From the NCBI GenBank assembly GCA_947095535.1, contig OX352773.1:123366552-123430551 (forward strand): a DNA stretch of 64,000 bases, read 5' to 3'. Source of the DNA: Poecilobothrus nobilitatus. Lineage: Eukaryota > Arthropoda > Insecta > Diptera > Dolichopodidae. Made by a program: the position numbers and the translations under genes. The notes under the pieces were generated by a model, which was not told where the DNA came from, searched no databases, and worked only from the letters and a program-made list of their open reading frames with translations. Of the stretch, positions 1 through 11,659 are shown piece after piece. Positions within the stretch are counted from its first letter, which is position 1, and each line of letters opens with the position of its first letter.

Positions 1-1430
1 CGATAATTGTTCCGATTCACAAAAATGGTAGTAAACAGGAATTGTCCAATTATAGACCTTTCTCGTTATTAAGCACATTTGCTAAAATATACGAAAATAA
101 TTAATAGCAGATTGGTAACATTTGTTAAAAAAACAATTGGCTTCGATCAACAACAGTTTGGCTTTCAGAACTCGTCGAACACTGAGGCTGCGCTGGCTGA
201 TATGATTAGCTATGTTAACGATAATTTGGACAAAAACTACTATGTGGTGACTATTTTAGTGGACATGAAAAAACCATTCGGCACGGTTGATCATGGGATA
301 CTGTTAAACAAACACGAAGAATTAGGAATAAGAGATACTGCTAATGTACTTATCAAAAGTTGTCTATCTGATAGGAATGTTATTGCAAGAGTTAATAATG
401 TGGAAAGCGAGATGAAAGTGCTTAAGTGCGGAGTCCCTCAGGGTTCTAATTTAGGGCCTACGTTATACTTACTGCACATACACAACATCAAATATGCTGG
501 CCTTAGTTGTAAATATAACATTTTTGCGGATGATACGGCCCTCCTATTTAAATCCCAAAATAAGAAGGAGTTAGAAGAATCAATTAATCTAGAGGTTAAA
601 AAATTCCTACAATGGTCAAATGGAAATAAGCTAACGATCAATGAAACCAAAACCAAACTTATGGTATTCTACAACAAAAATAAACCTCCAATTAAGCCGA
701 TGATTTCCATTAATAATATAGTTAATAAATGTGCTTGTTAATAAATGCCAAGAATTCTAACTAAATCTGTGAAGTATCTTTTCAATTATAGCAGAGAGTA
801 CAGTGCCACAAGTATGTTTACTGAAACGAAGATCCTCAAAGTCCATGAAATTATAATCCTGGATAAAGCTATTTACATATTCAAAATACTGAAGAAAGCC
901 ACAAAATCATCAGTATTCCTTGAAAACAGGGGAATGATCTCCAGCAGAGTTACAAGAGGTGGTAATTTAATTAACTTACCAGTAAGTAGAACAGAAAAAC
1001 ACCTGAAAAGTCTCTTTCCTTCAGCTATTCGTATCTACAATCAACTTCCGAAGAAGATAAAAGCTATACAGAACACTGATACATTCAAGAGAGCAGCTAG
1101 TAAATATATCACCGAGAACAAAGAAGTGTTTTCCTGAATACTCACTGGAATAAAAATAAAACGTCAACTCTAAGTATATTCAAATTGAAAAAAAAAATAC
1201 TAAAATGCTACTGTCAAATTTATTTTGTTGTATGTAAATATAAATTAAATCATTATACAATATTAAATCAAGTTCAAAATCAACATAAAAGTAATAAAAT
1301 TGTAAATATAGACACCTCATCACCAGTTTCTTTTAATTGAAAGGGTGTTAATTTAATTTGTTAAAGAGAAATTATTATTGCACTATTAAAATTGTAAAAC
1401 TATAATGTGATAAATAAATAAATAAATAAA
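1..1430 (+). pseudogene. LINE relic: reverse transcriptase and 3' end
   Basis: A 5'-truncated non-LTR retrotransposon entering from the left edge. The first bases encode a reverse-transcriptase fingers region (PIHK and NYRP-like motifs), then a frameshift near 100 leads into an open stretch at 79-741 with a QFGF motif, a VPQGSNLGP motif and the catalytic FADD box. The aspartate box is intact, but the D-x-x-KAF motif reads as DMKKPFGTVDH. The stretch 745-1137 is the C-terminal domain found after the thumb in Jockey/CR1-like LINEs (pattern R.YNQLP...K...TFKR); the thumb region between the two is missing, so an internal deletion is likely. The 3' end is a TAAA-type repeat at about 1408-1430. Clade assignment beyond Jockey/CR1/I-like is not possible by eye. 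Confidence 0.85.
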
Positions 1431-1434
1431 ATCT

Positions 1435-1609
1435 ATGAAAAAAACTGCTTTACATTATTTTAATAAATATAAACAGCTGAGTGAACGAAATGTATACATA
1501 TTATAAAATGCATATATATTTTTTTGACTGAATACCTAAAGATAGAAAAACACATAGGAAGAAAACAAACGACTATACCTAACTTCCCATCTATTATTTA
1601 ATATATCTA
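1435..1609 (+). mobile_element. End fragment of P-like element family (copy 1)
   Basis: The stretch from ATTATTTTAATAAATATAAA (about 1454) to TATATCTATG (ending 1609) reappears at 38990-39146 with few changes. Read from its right end inward it starts CATAGATATATTAAATAATAGATGGGAAG, which resembles the left terminus of the element at 8844-9992. I infer a solo end of a related non-autonomous DNA transposon. It abuts the LINE tail at 1430. Confidence 0.5.
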
Positions 1610-4290
1610 TGGGTTTAATGAACATCCGCCTTTAAAAAACGAAACGCACTCCTGTGATTTAAGAGCTATGGTAACTAGTTAACAAACAAGTTTTTCTTGC
1701 CATATAAAATATATATATATATATATTATGCCAAATAAAAATGATTATCATAAATTAATTAAAAGTCAAATTTTTATTAATATTAAAATTTTTTAGGATT
1801 GCAAAATAAAATTAATGTTTAATTACAAAAATTTATCGAAGATCTTACATTTTAAATACATATTAAAAGATTCACAATAAAACGATATTTTTTGGAAAAA
1901 TTCATTTTTTACTTTTCAAAGAAAAACTATTTATAAAACTATAAGTATATATTTTTCATTTTTATTCATTTATTTACTTTTATTCCTGTTATAATGTCCA
2001 ATATTAATACATAGCTAACTAATATCCAACATTTAACATTATTTATTTAAGTTCAATTATTATCAAGGGAAAATGCCAAGTGGAATACTCTAAGTACCGA
2101 CATACAATAAATCTATGCGTGCTCAAATTGACCCATCTTCCAATATGTCAAAATGTGTAAAGATGATCAAACGCCAGCTAGCTGATTATCATTATACTTT
2201 CATATATCTTCCAACATGTCAAGATACATGAAAGGTAATATCTATATTAAATTGCCAAAAAAAATAATAAATGTACTTATAATTTAACTTGATTACAAAT
2301 ATTAAATTTTTGATTGTAGTAAATTTGTCACTTTTCTTATTTATAAATTTTTTAAGATTTCACAAATTCAAGGCTTTGTTCTAACAAAATAGGTGTTATA
2401 TAAACTAAAATTAAAAACAAGCGACTTTTCTTTTTAGTTAGATGAAGTCTAAACTTTAGGTAACAAATTTGACACTCGGCATAGTGCAAAAATGGCTATT
2501 TTAAAAATATTAAGCTTAATATGTAAATCGTTCATATTTAATTATTTTTAGCACAACTTACTTAGTAAGCTTAAACTTAGATTTTAATTTGTTAAAGCAC
2601 GATGCACGACAAATAGACATCTTTGTAAAGTCGGAAATTCGTACATTTAACTTTTTTCTTTTGCAAATTTAATGGCTCTTTCAAGAATCTTACTAAAAAT
2701 ATTTAACATAATGGATATAAGTATATGCAAAAAAAAAAAACAAACAGACAATATTTATTGTCACCACAAATCAGAACACAACATTAATTCTTTATATGTA
2801 GGTCCAATATATGAATGTAGCTAGATACACAAACTATCAGTTTACCAATACCAACTATTTAAAGATAATAAATTGGAAAAGGTAGTGATTTTGCTTATTA
2901 ATTTTAAAATGAGTTTATGGAAATACAATTAATTTTTTATCCTCCAAAAAACTATCACTTTATTATTTCAACTTGTATTCACTTAACCTAATAATTTTCT
3001 TCTTCATTTTAGTTTTTTAAGGTTTTAGCAAAAATTCATTTTACATATTTAATACTTAATAAGAAAAACACAGCAGACCTTATTTTTCACGCTATCTAAT
3101 ACATAAACATATGTAAGTATGTACATCTATTGATGTATACATATAAAATTAAATAAACTGACAGAGTTTTTGATTTTACATAATAGAAATATAAAAAGAA
3201 CACTATTAATTTAAATTGCTGTATTTTATTCATTAATTAATTAGACTTTAAAATGTTATTAATTCCTCCTCGAAAAAATAACTTTCTTTTATCAATACTT
3301 TAGATTTCACTTGTTTTGTATTATATATATAAAACATATATACACACATACATACGTATATAAAAAAATTGCTGAAAATATAAGTTTTTTGATTTTACAA
3401 ATCTTTTCACTTTTAATTTTTTTTCGATAGATATGAGCTCAAACTATACGCAGAAATATATAAAATGCTCTTAAATTTTTTTTCTGGGGTAAAATCGTCT
3501 TATAATTTATTTTTTCCAATATTTAGCTAAGAATTAATACATATGTATGTATACATATACGCACTTTTGAAATGTTAATATTTTTATTTGTTTCTTAATT
3601 ACACCCTTATAAAATATTAATATTTCTATTTAAAAAAAATGTTATACAAATTAAGGGAAATAATTTTGAAAACTCAAATTTACAATCAAACACCACTTAT
3701 AAAATTTTCTATTTTAAGAAACAAAACTAAAACTACATTCAAGTTGAATTAAATAAAAGTTAAAACTGATTAAACTGAAGAATAATGTGATGACACTGAC
3801 ACCTGACAGTGAAACGAAAGAAAAAGAAATATGGACTTGCGTTCCAAAAACCATTTCCATAAATTCCATTCCATTCTATTATTTCTATTATTAAAGTTTT
3901 AGCAATTTTAATGTATATTTTATTTGTACAATGTACATGTTATGTTGTACAAACATAAGTATAGTACGTGGATGTACAATTATTCGTTAACTTTTTTTAT
4001 TTAAATAATACATATTCATATGAAAATGTATAATTTCATCAACTTTCTGAAGTTCTCATTCTTTTCATATTAAAATGTACATATAATAATTGCATCACAC
4101 CATTATAAAAATCGTTTTTACAAAGTTAATATTACATTTTTTATTAAACGGAATACATTATCATTACATTTACATTTACATTACATTACATTTTTTATTA
4201 AACGGAATACCAAAATTAGAAGTAGAACCTAATATGTATTGGTAAAACATGCAAAAAAAATCAGATAAATAATTATATATCAAGGAAAAT
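1610..4290. other. AT-rich DNA without recognised genes
   Basis: About 2.7 kb of very AT-rich sequence with frequent stops in all frames. It contains a short TA run at about 1707-1727 and a 24-bp direct repeat (ACATTTTTTATTAAACGGAA...) at about 4135 and 4189 separated by ACATT repeats. I see no domain, RNA gene or transposon terminus. Confidence 0.5.
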
Positions 4291-4296
4291 TGCATT

Positions 4297-5900
4297 TATA
4301 AGGCTAATTTTCATGAAGCAAAATACCGCCGATATTTGTTACAGCATAGGCAGAAGAGGGCAGAAGATACAAATACAAAAACACTACTTGTCATGTGTGA
4401 CAGCGAAAAAACACAAAAATATCGGACGAATTATCAATAAAATTGTACAAGTGTTCAGAAAATATCGGAGACATGCCAAAATATCAGATGAAATTTAACT
4501 CGCTGAAGCTAAATTTTATATAATTATCTCCGATATTTTTAACACATACGTAAAAAATGTGTATGTACACAAAAAAAATGGGCACACTACTATCATTTTT
4601 ATGGTTACATAACATTTGAATTCATTATTTATCTTCCCCTTTCTTAGTTTTCCTAGAAAAAAAACATAAAAATATCGAACGTTAACAATAAAATTGTACA
4701 AACGTTCAGAAAATATCGGAGATATGCCATAATTTCGGGTGAAATTTAACTCGCTGAAGCTAAATTTTCTATAATTATCTCCGATATTTTTAACACATGC
4801 GTAAAAAATGTGTATGCTATAAAAAAAATAGGCACACTACTAACATTCCTCCCCCCCCTTTCCAATTAGTAGTATTAAGTATAATTTACCATCTCTAAAT
4901 ATCCGATATTTAGAAAGAGTAAACTATACTTATTTATTATAAATATAGATATATTTTTTCTATGAATTTTAACCTTTAAGGCTGGTTTTCATGAGAAAAA
5001 AATATCCAAGAATGTTAGCGTTTATAGAACATATTATAAATTTTAACATAATAACACTCCGAAATAATTTTGAAACATAATAGAGCTTTAACATGTCACA
5101 AGTGTCAAATCATATAAAAAAAAGTAAAATTCTTGACATTTAAATTCAAATGCTCTACTATATACTGAAAATTAAAATGGAACATTAAGATCATACGCAC
5201 TCTGAATGAAAAGAGAAACACAAAAGATAGAGTCAGATCATTGCGAGATTTTACACGAGTATTCTTTTTGAAAAACTCTCCTTTAAGGTTTTCATGAGAA
5301 ATTTCGTGAATATTATCGCAACTTTAGAAAGAGAAAAAATATAGTATACTACCAGTGGGAAAGAGGGAGTAAAAAATTTGTATTATTACAAAATATTACA
5401 GCAACACTTTGACAGTAAAAAATGTACATAACCTAATTAATTAATGTTTATATTCATATTTAGCTAAAAATTTTAAATTTTTTATTTATAAAGTTCTTAA
5501 AAATAATATAGTTTTTTAATAATATTTTTATATCTATAATATAGTCATTTTAATATAGTTTCTCACTAAAAAACAAAAAAAAATTTTTTGAACATTTGTT
5601 TATTTTAAAATGTTTATTTTTTTGACAATTCAAAATTTAAATGCCATGGTAATGAGCAATTTTTTTGTAAGATATGCAATTTTTGCATAAGTATTAAAAA
5701 TATCCACGATATTTATAACAAAATATCTTCAGAGAACATATTTTCGTGGATATTTATGGTTACTTTCGTGGATATTTTCAAATGTTTCATGGATATTTTT
5801 TGAGGATTATCTCTTTCACACCCATAACATTTTTGTATTTTCTGCCTATGCTCTAACATTTTCGTGGATATTTTTTTCTCATGAAATCCAGCCTTTACAA
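4297..5900. mobile_element. Foldback / inverted-repeat element cluster
   Basis: A terminal motif AAGGCTGGTTTTCATGAGAAA occurs in plus orientation at about 4300 (AAGGCTAATTTTCATGAAG), 4978 and 5287 (with a shortened start), and in minus orientation at 5870-5897. The first 240 bp (4297-4540) align with the reverse complement of 5690-5900, including AGCATAGGCAGAA and several AATATC(G/C) motifs. A block of about 195 bp is duplicated in tandem at 4404-4600 and 4655-4855 (offset 251 bp). The structure fits one or more nested foldback or MITE-like elements with subterminal repeats. No transposase is visible; short open frames here are repeat translations, not genes. Confidence 0.6.
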
Positions 5901-5905
5901 TAGCT

Positions 5906-6834
5906 TTTTTTTTACACGGGTATTCTTTTGAATACAAAATTGAGAGTGTGTGTTCGCGTCTATATAATTTTTATTATTTTTTTTAAACCGAAAGCATCGC
6001 GGAAGTGAAAATATTGCAATTAAAATGCGTATAAATTTGAATATGGATAAATTAATTATTGTAAGGAAGTCTTATAACTTACTTTTCGACTTTTTTGAAT
6101 TTTTTTTAAATTTGTAAGTTTTCAAATGTCAAATATTAAAATAATCTGTGTGCTCTCGTAAATTTATTGATCGTCTTTACTTGGGGGAAAAACGTACGTA
6201 AATGAAAAAAAAAAACATCTTTTTCAATCTGTTGTAACCACCAAGGTTGAAAACAGATGGAAAAGGTACGTGTTTCCACAAAATGTAAACAAGGTCATTC
6301 AGAGCACTTAGAGTGAATCCTAAATACCATCTGAGCAAAAAAAAACATACATTATACGCTCTGATTTAAAAAAAAAAAGACACGTAGCAATTTTTATACA
6401 GTGCTCCGATTTCTATGAACTAAAAAAAATGCCTTATGTTAATGTGTTTATTTTAAGAAGAATTAACTTATGTAGGGCTTTATGCTGCATCTACACCCAA
6501 CGCTCTAGTTACGTTCGCAGTCTACAAAAGAGAGATCACAATGAAAACATAAATTGTAAAATGACAGAATTTTTTTCACATTGTTTTATAACTTCAAATT
6601 TAGTAAATAAAATTGTAATTTCGCTAAAATATGTTTTTTTTTTTAAATAACTTTTTATTTTAAAAATTTATTATTTGCTTATTTATAAATAAATATAAAT
6701 TTTTAAATTATTTTAAAACTATTTCAAACTAATAAACATAAATACTTGCAAAAATAGCTTCTCTTTATGCTAGAGAATTGTTATGTCATAATTGAAATAT
6801 CCCAGTTAAATGAAAAACATTTTTTGCTGATAAT
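5906..6834. other. AT-rich DNA without recognised genes
   Basis: Contains poly-A runs and scattered short open frames without recognisable domains. Nothing to annotate. Confidence 0.5.
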
Positions 6835-7262
6835 GGTCGCGTTCAGTACCATCTAGCGCTACAAAAAAACTGCAGCGCTCGATAAAATTTTCTACTGAAC
6901 GATTTTTTTATCTAGCGCTACAATGTAGCGGTAATTGAATTTTGCAGCCAAAAAATGTTACGCTAAATTATGTAGCGACTTTTTATTGACGTTTATGTGT
7001 TTACATGTAATTCCAAAAATTTTTGTTTACAAAATTTTGTGAGAAATTTTGGATTTCAAGGATTTTTTTAAAAATTGATAAATTGAGAAATAAAAAATAT
7101 AAGATTTGAAAAACAAAAATACGATTTAAATAAAATTATACGAAATGTCACACAAAATTAAATGTCATTTAATTTTGCTGCAAATCGTTCAGTACAAACA
7201 TGGAGCGCTAAATGCTACACCGCTGCAATTCAGTATAGCGCTAGATTCTCCTGAACGCGACC
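6835..7262. mobile_element. MITE with GGTCGCG inverted ends
   Basis: The left end GGTCGCGTTCAG...CTAGCGCTA is mirrored by the right end, whose reverse complement also reads GGTCGCGTTCAG...CTAGCGCTA; similarity continues inward about 75 bp to ACTGAACGATTT on both sides. Length 428 bp with no coding capacity. The flanking bases AAT occur on both sides and may be a 3-bp target duplication. This suggests a non-autonomous DNA transposon, possibly PIF/Harbinger-like; the superfamily is inference. Confidence 0.75.
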
Positions 7263-7480
7263 AATGTTACCACCGTTCAAATATGTAGAGGTGGCTACTG
7301 CTTACGCTATAAATTTTATTTACTGTTTTCTTTTTGTTGTCATTTGTTCAGATGACGTTTTTTGACTCTCTTGAAATGCGGAAAAGTTAAATGAATTTAA
7401 CTTTTACGACGTTCAGCTCCGTTTAATATTTCATTTCGTTGAGATTATCTGGTCTCATACAATTTCAAACAATCCATTTA

Positions 7481-7535
7481 TTTTGACATTTCCCGCCATT
7501 GCAAACTTATGTTGCAATAGGGTGAAATGTCAAAA
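7481..7535. repeat. Imperfect hairpin upstream of LINE fragment
   Basis: TTTTGACATTTC (7481-7492) pairs with GAAATGTCAAAA (7524-7535), and the inner ATTGCAA pairs with TTGCAAT. It may be a tiny MITE remnant at the junction with the LINE-A fragment that follows. Confidence 0.45.
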
Positions 7536-8530
7536 ATATCAAAATCTCAAATTAAATATTAGCAAATGCCTAATTATCAGCTTTTCAAGGTTACGAGCTA
7601 ATTCAACAACCAATTATAATTACGTCCTCAACGGTCAACTTATTAAAAGAACAGATCGTACTTCTGATTTGGGACTGATCATTGATAGTAGGTTAGATTT
7701 CAATAGTCACTACAACTCCATAATAAATAAAGCTAACTCAACTCTTGGATTTATTATGCATTGGTCAAAAGAGTTTTCTGATCCCTATATTACTAAGCAA
7801 CTTTTTACTACTTATGTAAGACCTATACTTGAATACTCGAGGCAAGTATGATCTCCACATCGTGATATAGATATTTCACGTATCGGTCCAAAAAAGATTT
7901 ATTCGTTTCGCTTTACGCAATCTTGCTTGGGCTGATCCTGTACGTCTTCCTTTATATGAAGGTAGACTTGCTTTAATTAATTTGAACTCCCTCCAGTCAC
8001 GGCGGCTAGTGGCGGATATTATATTCGTTCAGCAGATTGCTCCCTGTGATATCAACTCCCTCTCTATTCGCGAATAAATGAGGTTTAGAGAAAATCTGAA
8101 TAGTTTGATATCGGTCGAACTTTTTAATGTGTCACACCATACTACAGACTATGGCAAATTTGAGCTTATTTCTCGTATGTTAAGAGAGATTAACTCAAGG
8201 TCTGACCTCTTCGATATTAGCGTTAACAAATTAACTCTGAGAACCACACTTTGCGCGAGCATGGTAAATTAGAGTAGTCTGCTTGATTAGTCTGTCATTT
8301 TTAATCTAACTTGCATGTTAGTTTTTTTCTTTTTTTCTTGTTTCTTATTACCATTAACATCATTACTAACATTAATTAGTAGTTACTCACAGTGGTAATG
8401 ACCAATTAAATATCTAAGTATCATCATTTACTAGCATACTATACTATTATACTAACATACTAACCCTAGTAAATGATGACTTTTTCAGTTAATTGTGATA
8501 GTTAACTTAATGAACAACATAACTGATGCT
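7535..8530 (+). pseudogene. LINE-A 3' fragment (RT C-terminus)
   Basis: The frame at 7535-7851 encodes the post-catalytic part of a LINE reverse transcriptase (LNISKC, DLGLIIDSRL, YVRPILEYS) and matches the better-preserved copy at 45768-46400 (LNINKC, DLGVLFDSKL, LNKANSMLGFIKRW). After a frameshift near 7850 the similarity continues through RRLVADIIF at about 8005 and the C-terminal piece at 8078-8272. The remaining sequence looks like 3' UTR. The 5' end is truncated and the copy is dead. Confidence 0.75.
8421..8479. repeat. Perfect 14-bp inverted repeat
   Basis: TCATCATTTACTAG (8421-8434) and CTAGTAAATGATGA (8466-8479) are exact reverse complements around a 31-nt loop, in the 3' region of the LINE-A fragment. 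It could form a hairpin; no function is evident. Confidence 0.6.
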
Positions 8531-8843
8531 TGGTTTAAGCATATGTCTGATATATAAAAGCGTCGTCATTATCTCCACCAGGATTTATTTTGATATTCAA
8601 TTATTTGACCCTACAATGAGTAAAGAAAGCGAAAAAGTTAAAAGTTGAAAAGCTTTCCTCATGACTGCGTCCTGGCAGTGGACACTAACACAGTTTAATA
8701 GATTTAACTCTACAGTTTAGTTTGACATTTCGATGAATGTAGAGATATTTTTATATATGCAGCCTGCATCATACAGGGTTAATTAGAACATGATACAGTA
8801 GAAATTCGCTTGATTTTACAACACGAGATTTATTAGGGGAATG

Positions 8844-9992
8844 CATAGATATACTAAAATATAGATTGGCAGCAAGAGAAAAAGAACTCTTTAATGTGCT
8901 TTCTATTAATTTTCAGTTAAAAATTAACATATGTTTTAGTCTAATGCAAAGTCAGCTGTTTTGATTTTGTACAATTTTCCAAAGCATGAAGAACAGAGTC
9001 TTTCTTCTGAAAACAAATACATCACACAGTATTCGAAGCAGTTGCAGAAGCTGCAATAAAAATTATGATAATAAAAAATATAAAAATTAAAGTATAGAAC
9101 AGAAGAATAAATCAAATAATAAAAAAAAAATAGGTAAGAGAACTAATTTACAAAAATAATTATTGATGATTGAAAATGAATATTTCAGGATTTGCACAAG
9201 AAAATTCCCGACGGGAAATAAATTTAACAAAATATCAAATATTGCACATCATGTACCTTCATTTCCACCAAATACAAGGCCAAATGATGACCAAGCATAT
9301 TTAATATGATATTTAAACCAGAATATAAAATGACTGGGATTAGAGAATTTTCCAAAAGGATGGAAAAGGATTCTATTGTGATGTAAATATAGAAATTTAC
9401 GCTTTATTAATTTGAAATTAAAAATGTGTGATTTAAATTGAAATATTAATTGAATATTATTGAAAATTAAATATTTAGTGAGAACTTTTAAGGTGAAAAC
9501 TTGACGTATGCATGCTTTGCTTTAACAGTTTTATTTTTTTTATGCTTTAAGTACACTTTGCGCTTTTAGTACCTTTAAAATAGAATGAAGGGTTTTGACA
9601 GCCATATAAAATTGTAAACAAAGAAAAATTGTTGTATTTATTAAAACAGCTCTAAAAAAATGTGGTTTATTTCAATCTACAGCAAGAAAATTAAATTAAA
9701 TGAAATGTAAAAACAATTTTTTTTTTCAAATGTCAAAAACGTAAAAATTATAAAAAAGTTGACTAGCTTTCTGCCTTTCACGCGTTTTAAGCTTTTCCAT
9801 TTAGTTAGCTTCCATAAAAATCTTAATATTAAACTCTAATGTCAAAAACGTATAAAATATGAAAGCGTAGAACACGTAGATTGAGTTTTCACCTTTACGG
9901 GAGAAACTAAACAATGCTAAAACATCTGTTACTAAAAAAGTGGCTTACAATTTTTTGTTATATTGCCTATCTAATTAATATATTTATCTATG
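8844..9992. mobile_element. Non-autonomous P-like DNA transposon, intact ends
   Basis: The element begins CATAGATATACTAAAATATAG and its right end, reverse-complemented, begins CATAGATAAATATATTAATTAG. It is flanked by a perfect 8-bp duplication GGGGAATG (8836-8843 and 9993-10000). Ends starting CA with an 8-bp duplication fit the P superfamily, though hAT also makes 8 bp, so the assignment is inference. The interior has no recognisable transposase. A second copy at 34880-38690 lacks roughly 190 bp present here (about 9180-9370) and carries a 3.2-kb insertion. Confidence 0.7.
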
Positions 9993-10003
9993 GGGGAATG
10001 TTA

Positions 10004-10495
10004 AGGTGATGACCCAATGCTTACTTTGCTTCCTTTGAAAACTTTGACAGCTAAAATGAATTATATTATTTCTTATGGCACTTGGCCAAATGCACAAACT
10101 ATTCAAAGTAAGCAAACGAAGCTAAGTACCGAATTAACGAATTTTCAATTCCGTACTTTGCCTGAATAGTTTGACATTTGAATTTTTTTACATAAATATT
10201 TAAAAAAATTGAATAGCTGGGGAAAATTTTAAACAGGTGGGAGTGTTATTTCGTACAATCCATGAATTTGGCAATGTCTATAAATGTCCCGAACCCAAAA
10301 TCTTCTCCTATTTGGTACTCAATACAGACATTTGTACGTTTCATACAAACATTTGTAATAAATTCAACAAAAGTCATAACAAAAAATGCAAAATAATCAT
10401 TGGGCCAGTATTTACTTTGTTAACTTAGCTTCGTTTTGATACTTTGAAAAAGTATTCAAAGTAAAGGAAGCAAGTTAAGCATTAGGCCATCACCT
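10004..10495. mobile_element. MITE with TTA target duplication
   Basis: The left end AGGTGATGACCCAATGCTTA and the reverse complement of the right end AGGTGATGGCCTAATGCTTA match over about 45 bp, continuing with TTGCTTCCTTT. TTA at 10001-10003 and 10496-10498 is a 3-bp duplication of the TWA class favoured by PIF/Harbinger. The interior holds further copies of an ACTATTCAAAGTAAGCAAAC-like motif. Length 492 bp; no coding capacity. It lies directly against the 8-bp duplication of the preceding P-like element. Confidence 0.75.
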
Positions 10496-10498
10496 TTA

Positions 10499-11306
10499 GT
10501 TTATGTAACAATATACACTATACAGTAACGAAAAGTACAGTTCTCAAAATATTTTGACATCAAGTGTAGCTTATTTTAGGCGGTAGTTAGACATCTGTTT
10601 TCTATTCCTATTTTTAATTCCCTTTCTTTCCACTTTTTTAAAGTGTCAGTAATTTAACTTTTTAAAAATTAATTAAAAAGCCTTTAAAATTAAATCGAAA
10701 AATAAAGAAATTCAAGTTTTTGAAACGTTTAAAACAGAAAATTTTTGACTACTTTTGGATACTTTTGTTTCTCAATATAAAACAAATTTTAGTTTTAAAA
10801 CGAATAGTTCATAACTTCTAAAAGCTTTTCAAGTTTCACCGTATTTAACAACAGCCAAAAATTTCAAAAAACATGTATAAAGAAATGTCAAAAAAATGGA
10901 ACAAAAGTGGAGGCAAAATAGAAAAACTAATATTTTTCAGTTTCAAAAAAAAAAAAAAGAACTGAGTAAAAAAGTTTAGTGTAAAAATCACAAATGTAAA
11001 GCAGTTTGAGCTGTTGGTAAAATCAATTGAAGATAATTCACACATTTTCTTTAATTTATTTTTTTTTAAGTGATACTGTTATTTTGTTTAAGCTCAAGGG
11101 CTTTTTTTTAAAAAATATTATTTTAAGTTCTTTTCCAATTTAAGTTTATTCTAGAGTTTCCTATATTTATAACTTATCAAATTGTTTTTTATTTTTTTTT
11201 GTCAAGTCACAAGAAAATATAATTCACAGAACTATTCCCAACAAAAATCGAAAAACTTCTTTCTAAAAATAATTTTACCTATACATAAATTTTTGTTTAC
11301 ATTTAA
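10499..11306. other. AT-rich DNA without recognised genes
   Basis: Low-complexity A- and T-rich sequence; no transposon termini or domains recognised. Confidence 0.5.
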
Positions 11307-11318
11307 ATATTACAAAAT

Positions 11319-11504
11319 GGGGCTTCGGTGGCCTAGTGGATAAGAGCGTATAAAATACGCTGTAAACACCGATGGAGTGTGGGTTCGAATCCCACACACG
11401 TCGTAAGTGTTATTCCCCCTTACGACACTGAACAGGAAAGGCTGTGTAATTTCCTGTCCACATTTATGTGGCTGAGAAATGCATTAAAAAAAAAAAAAAA
11501 AAAA
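11319..11504 (+). mobile_element. tRNA-derived SINE, copy 1
   Basis: The head GGGGCTTCGGTGGCCTAGTG contains an A box (TGGCCTAGTGG) and, 46 bp downstream, a B box (GGTTCGAATCC) of an RNA polymerase III promoter. A non-tRNA body (CGTAAG...CCTTACGACACTGAACAGG) follows, then an A tail at about 11486-11504. The flanks ATATTACAAAAT (11307-11318) and ATATTCCAAAAT (11504-11515) form a 12-bp target duplication with one mismatch. This is a clean LINE-mobilised SINE. Two further copies are at 49675-49868 and 56775-56963. Confidence 0.9.
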
Positions 11505-11659
11505 TATTCCAAAATTTCATTTGGCAGCACTCAAATTTAAAGTACTACTAACATAACAAAGCTTGCATCGTGCATGCTCCAAAAATGCATTTTTAAATAG
11601 TGGTCACGTCGATACATGTTTTTATCGCCTCAGTGATGAACCGTGGTCTACAGTTTCTT

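Noticed and set aside
4313..5937. Short open frames in the foldback region as genes
   Set aside because: They are translations of repeated motifs and inverted arms.
8421..8479. Inverted repeat as a microRNA precursor
   Set aside because: Arms are only 14 bp with a 31-nt loop in a dead LINE 3' region; no support for processing.
11319..11404. A functional tRNA gene at the SINE head
   Set aside because: A and B boxes are present, but the same sequence with a shared non-tRNA body and A tail occurs at other sites with target duplication, so it is a SINE.
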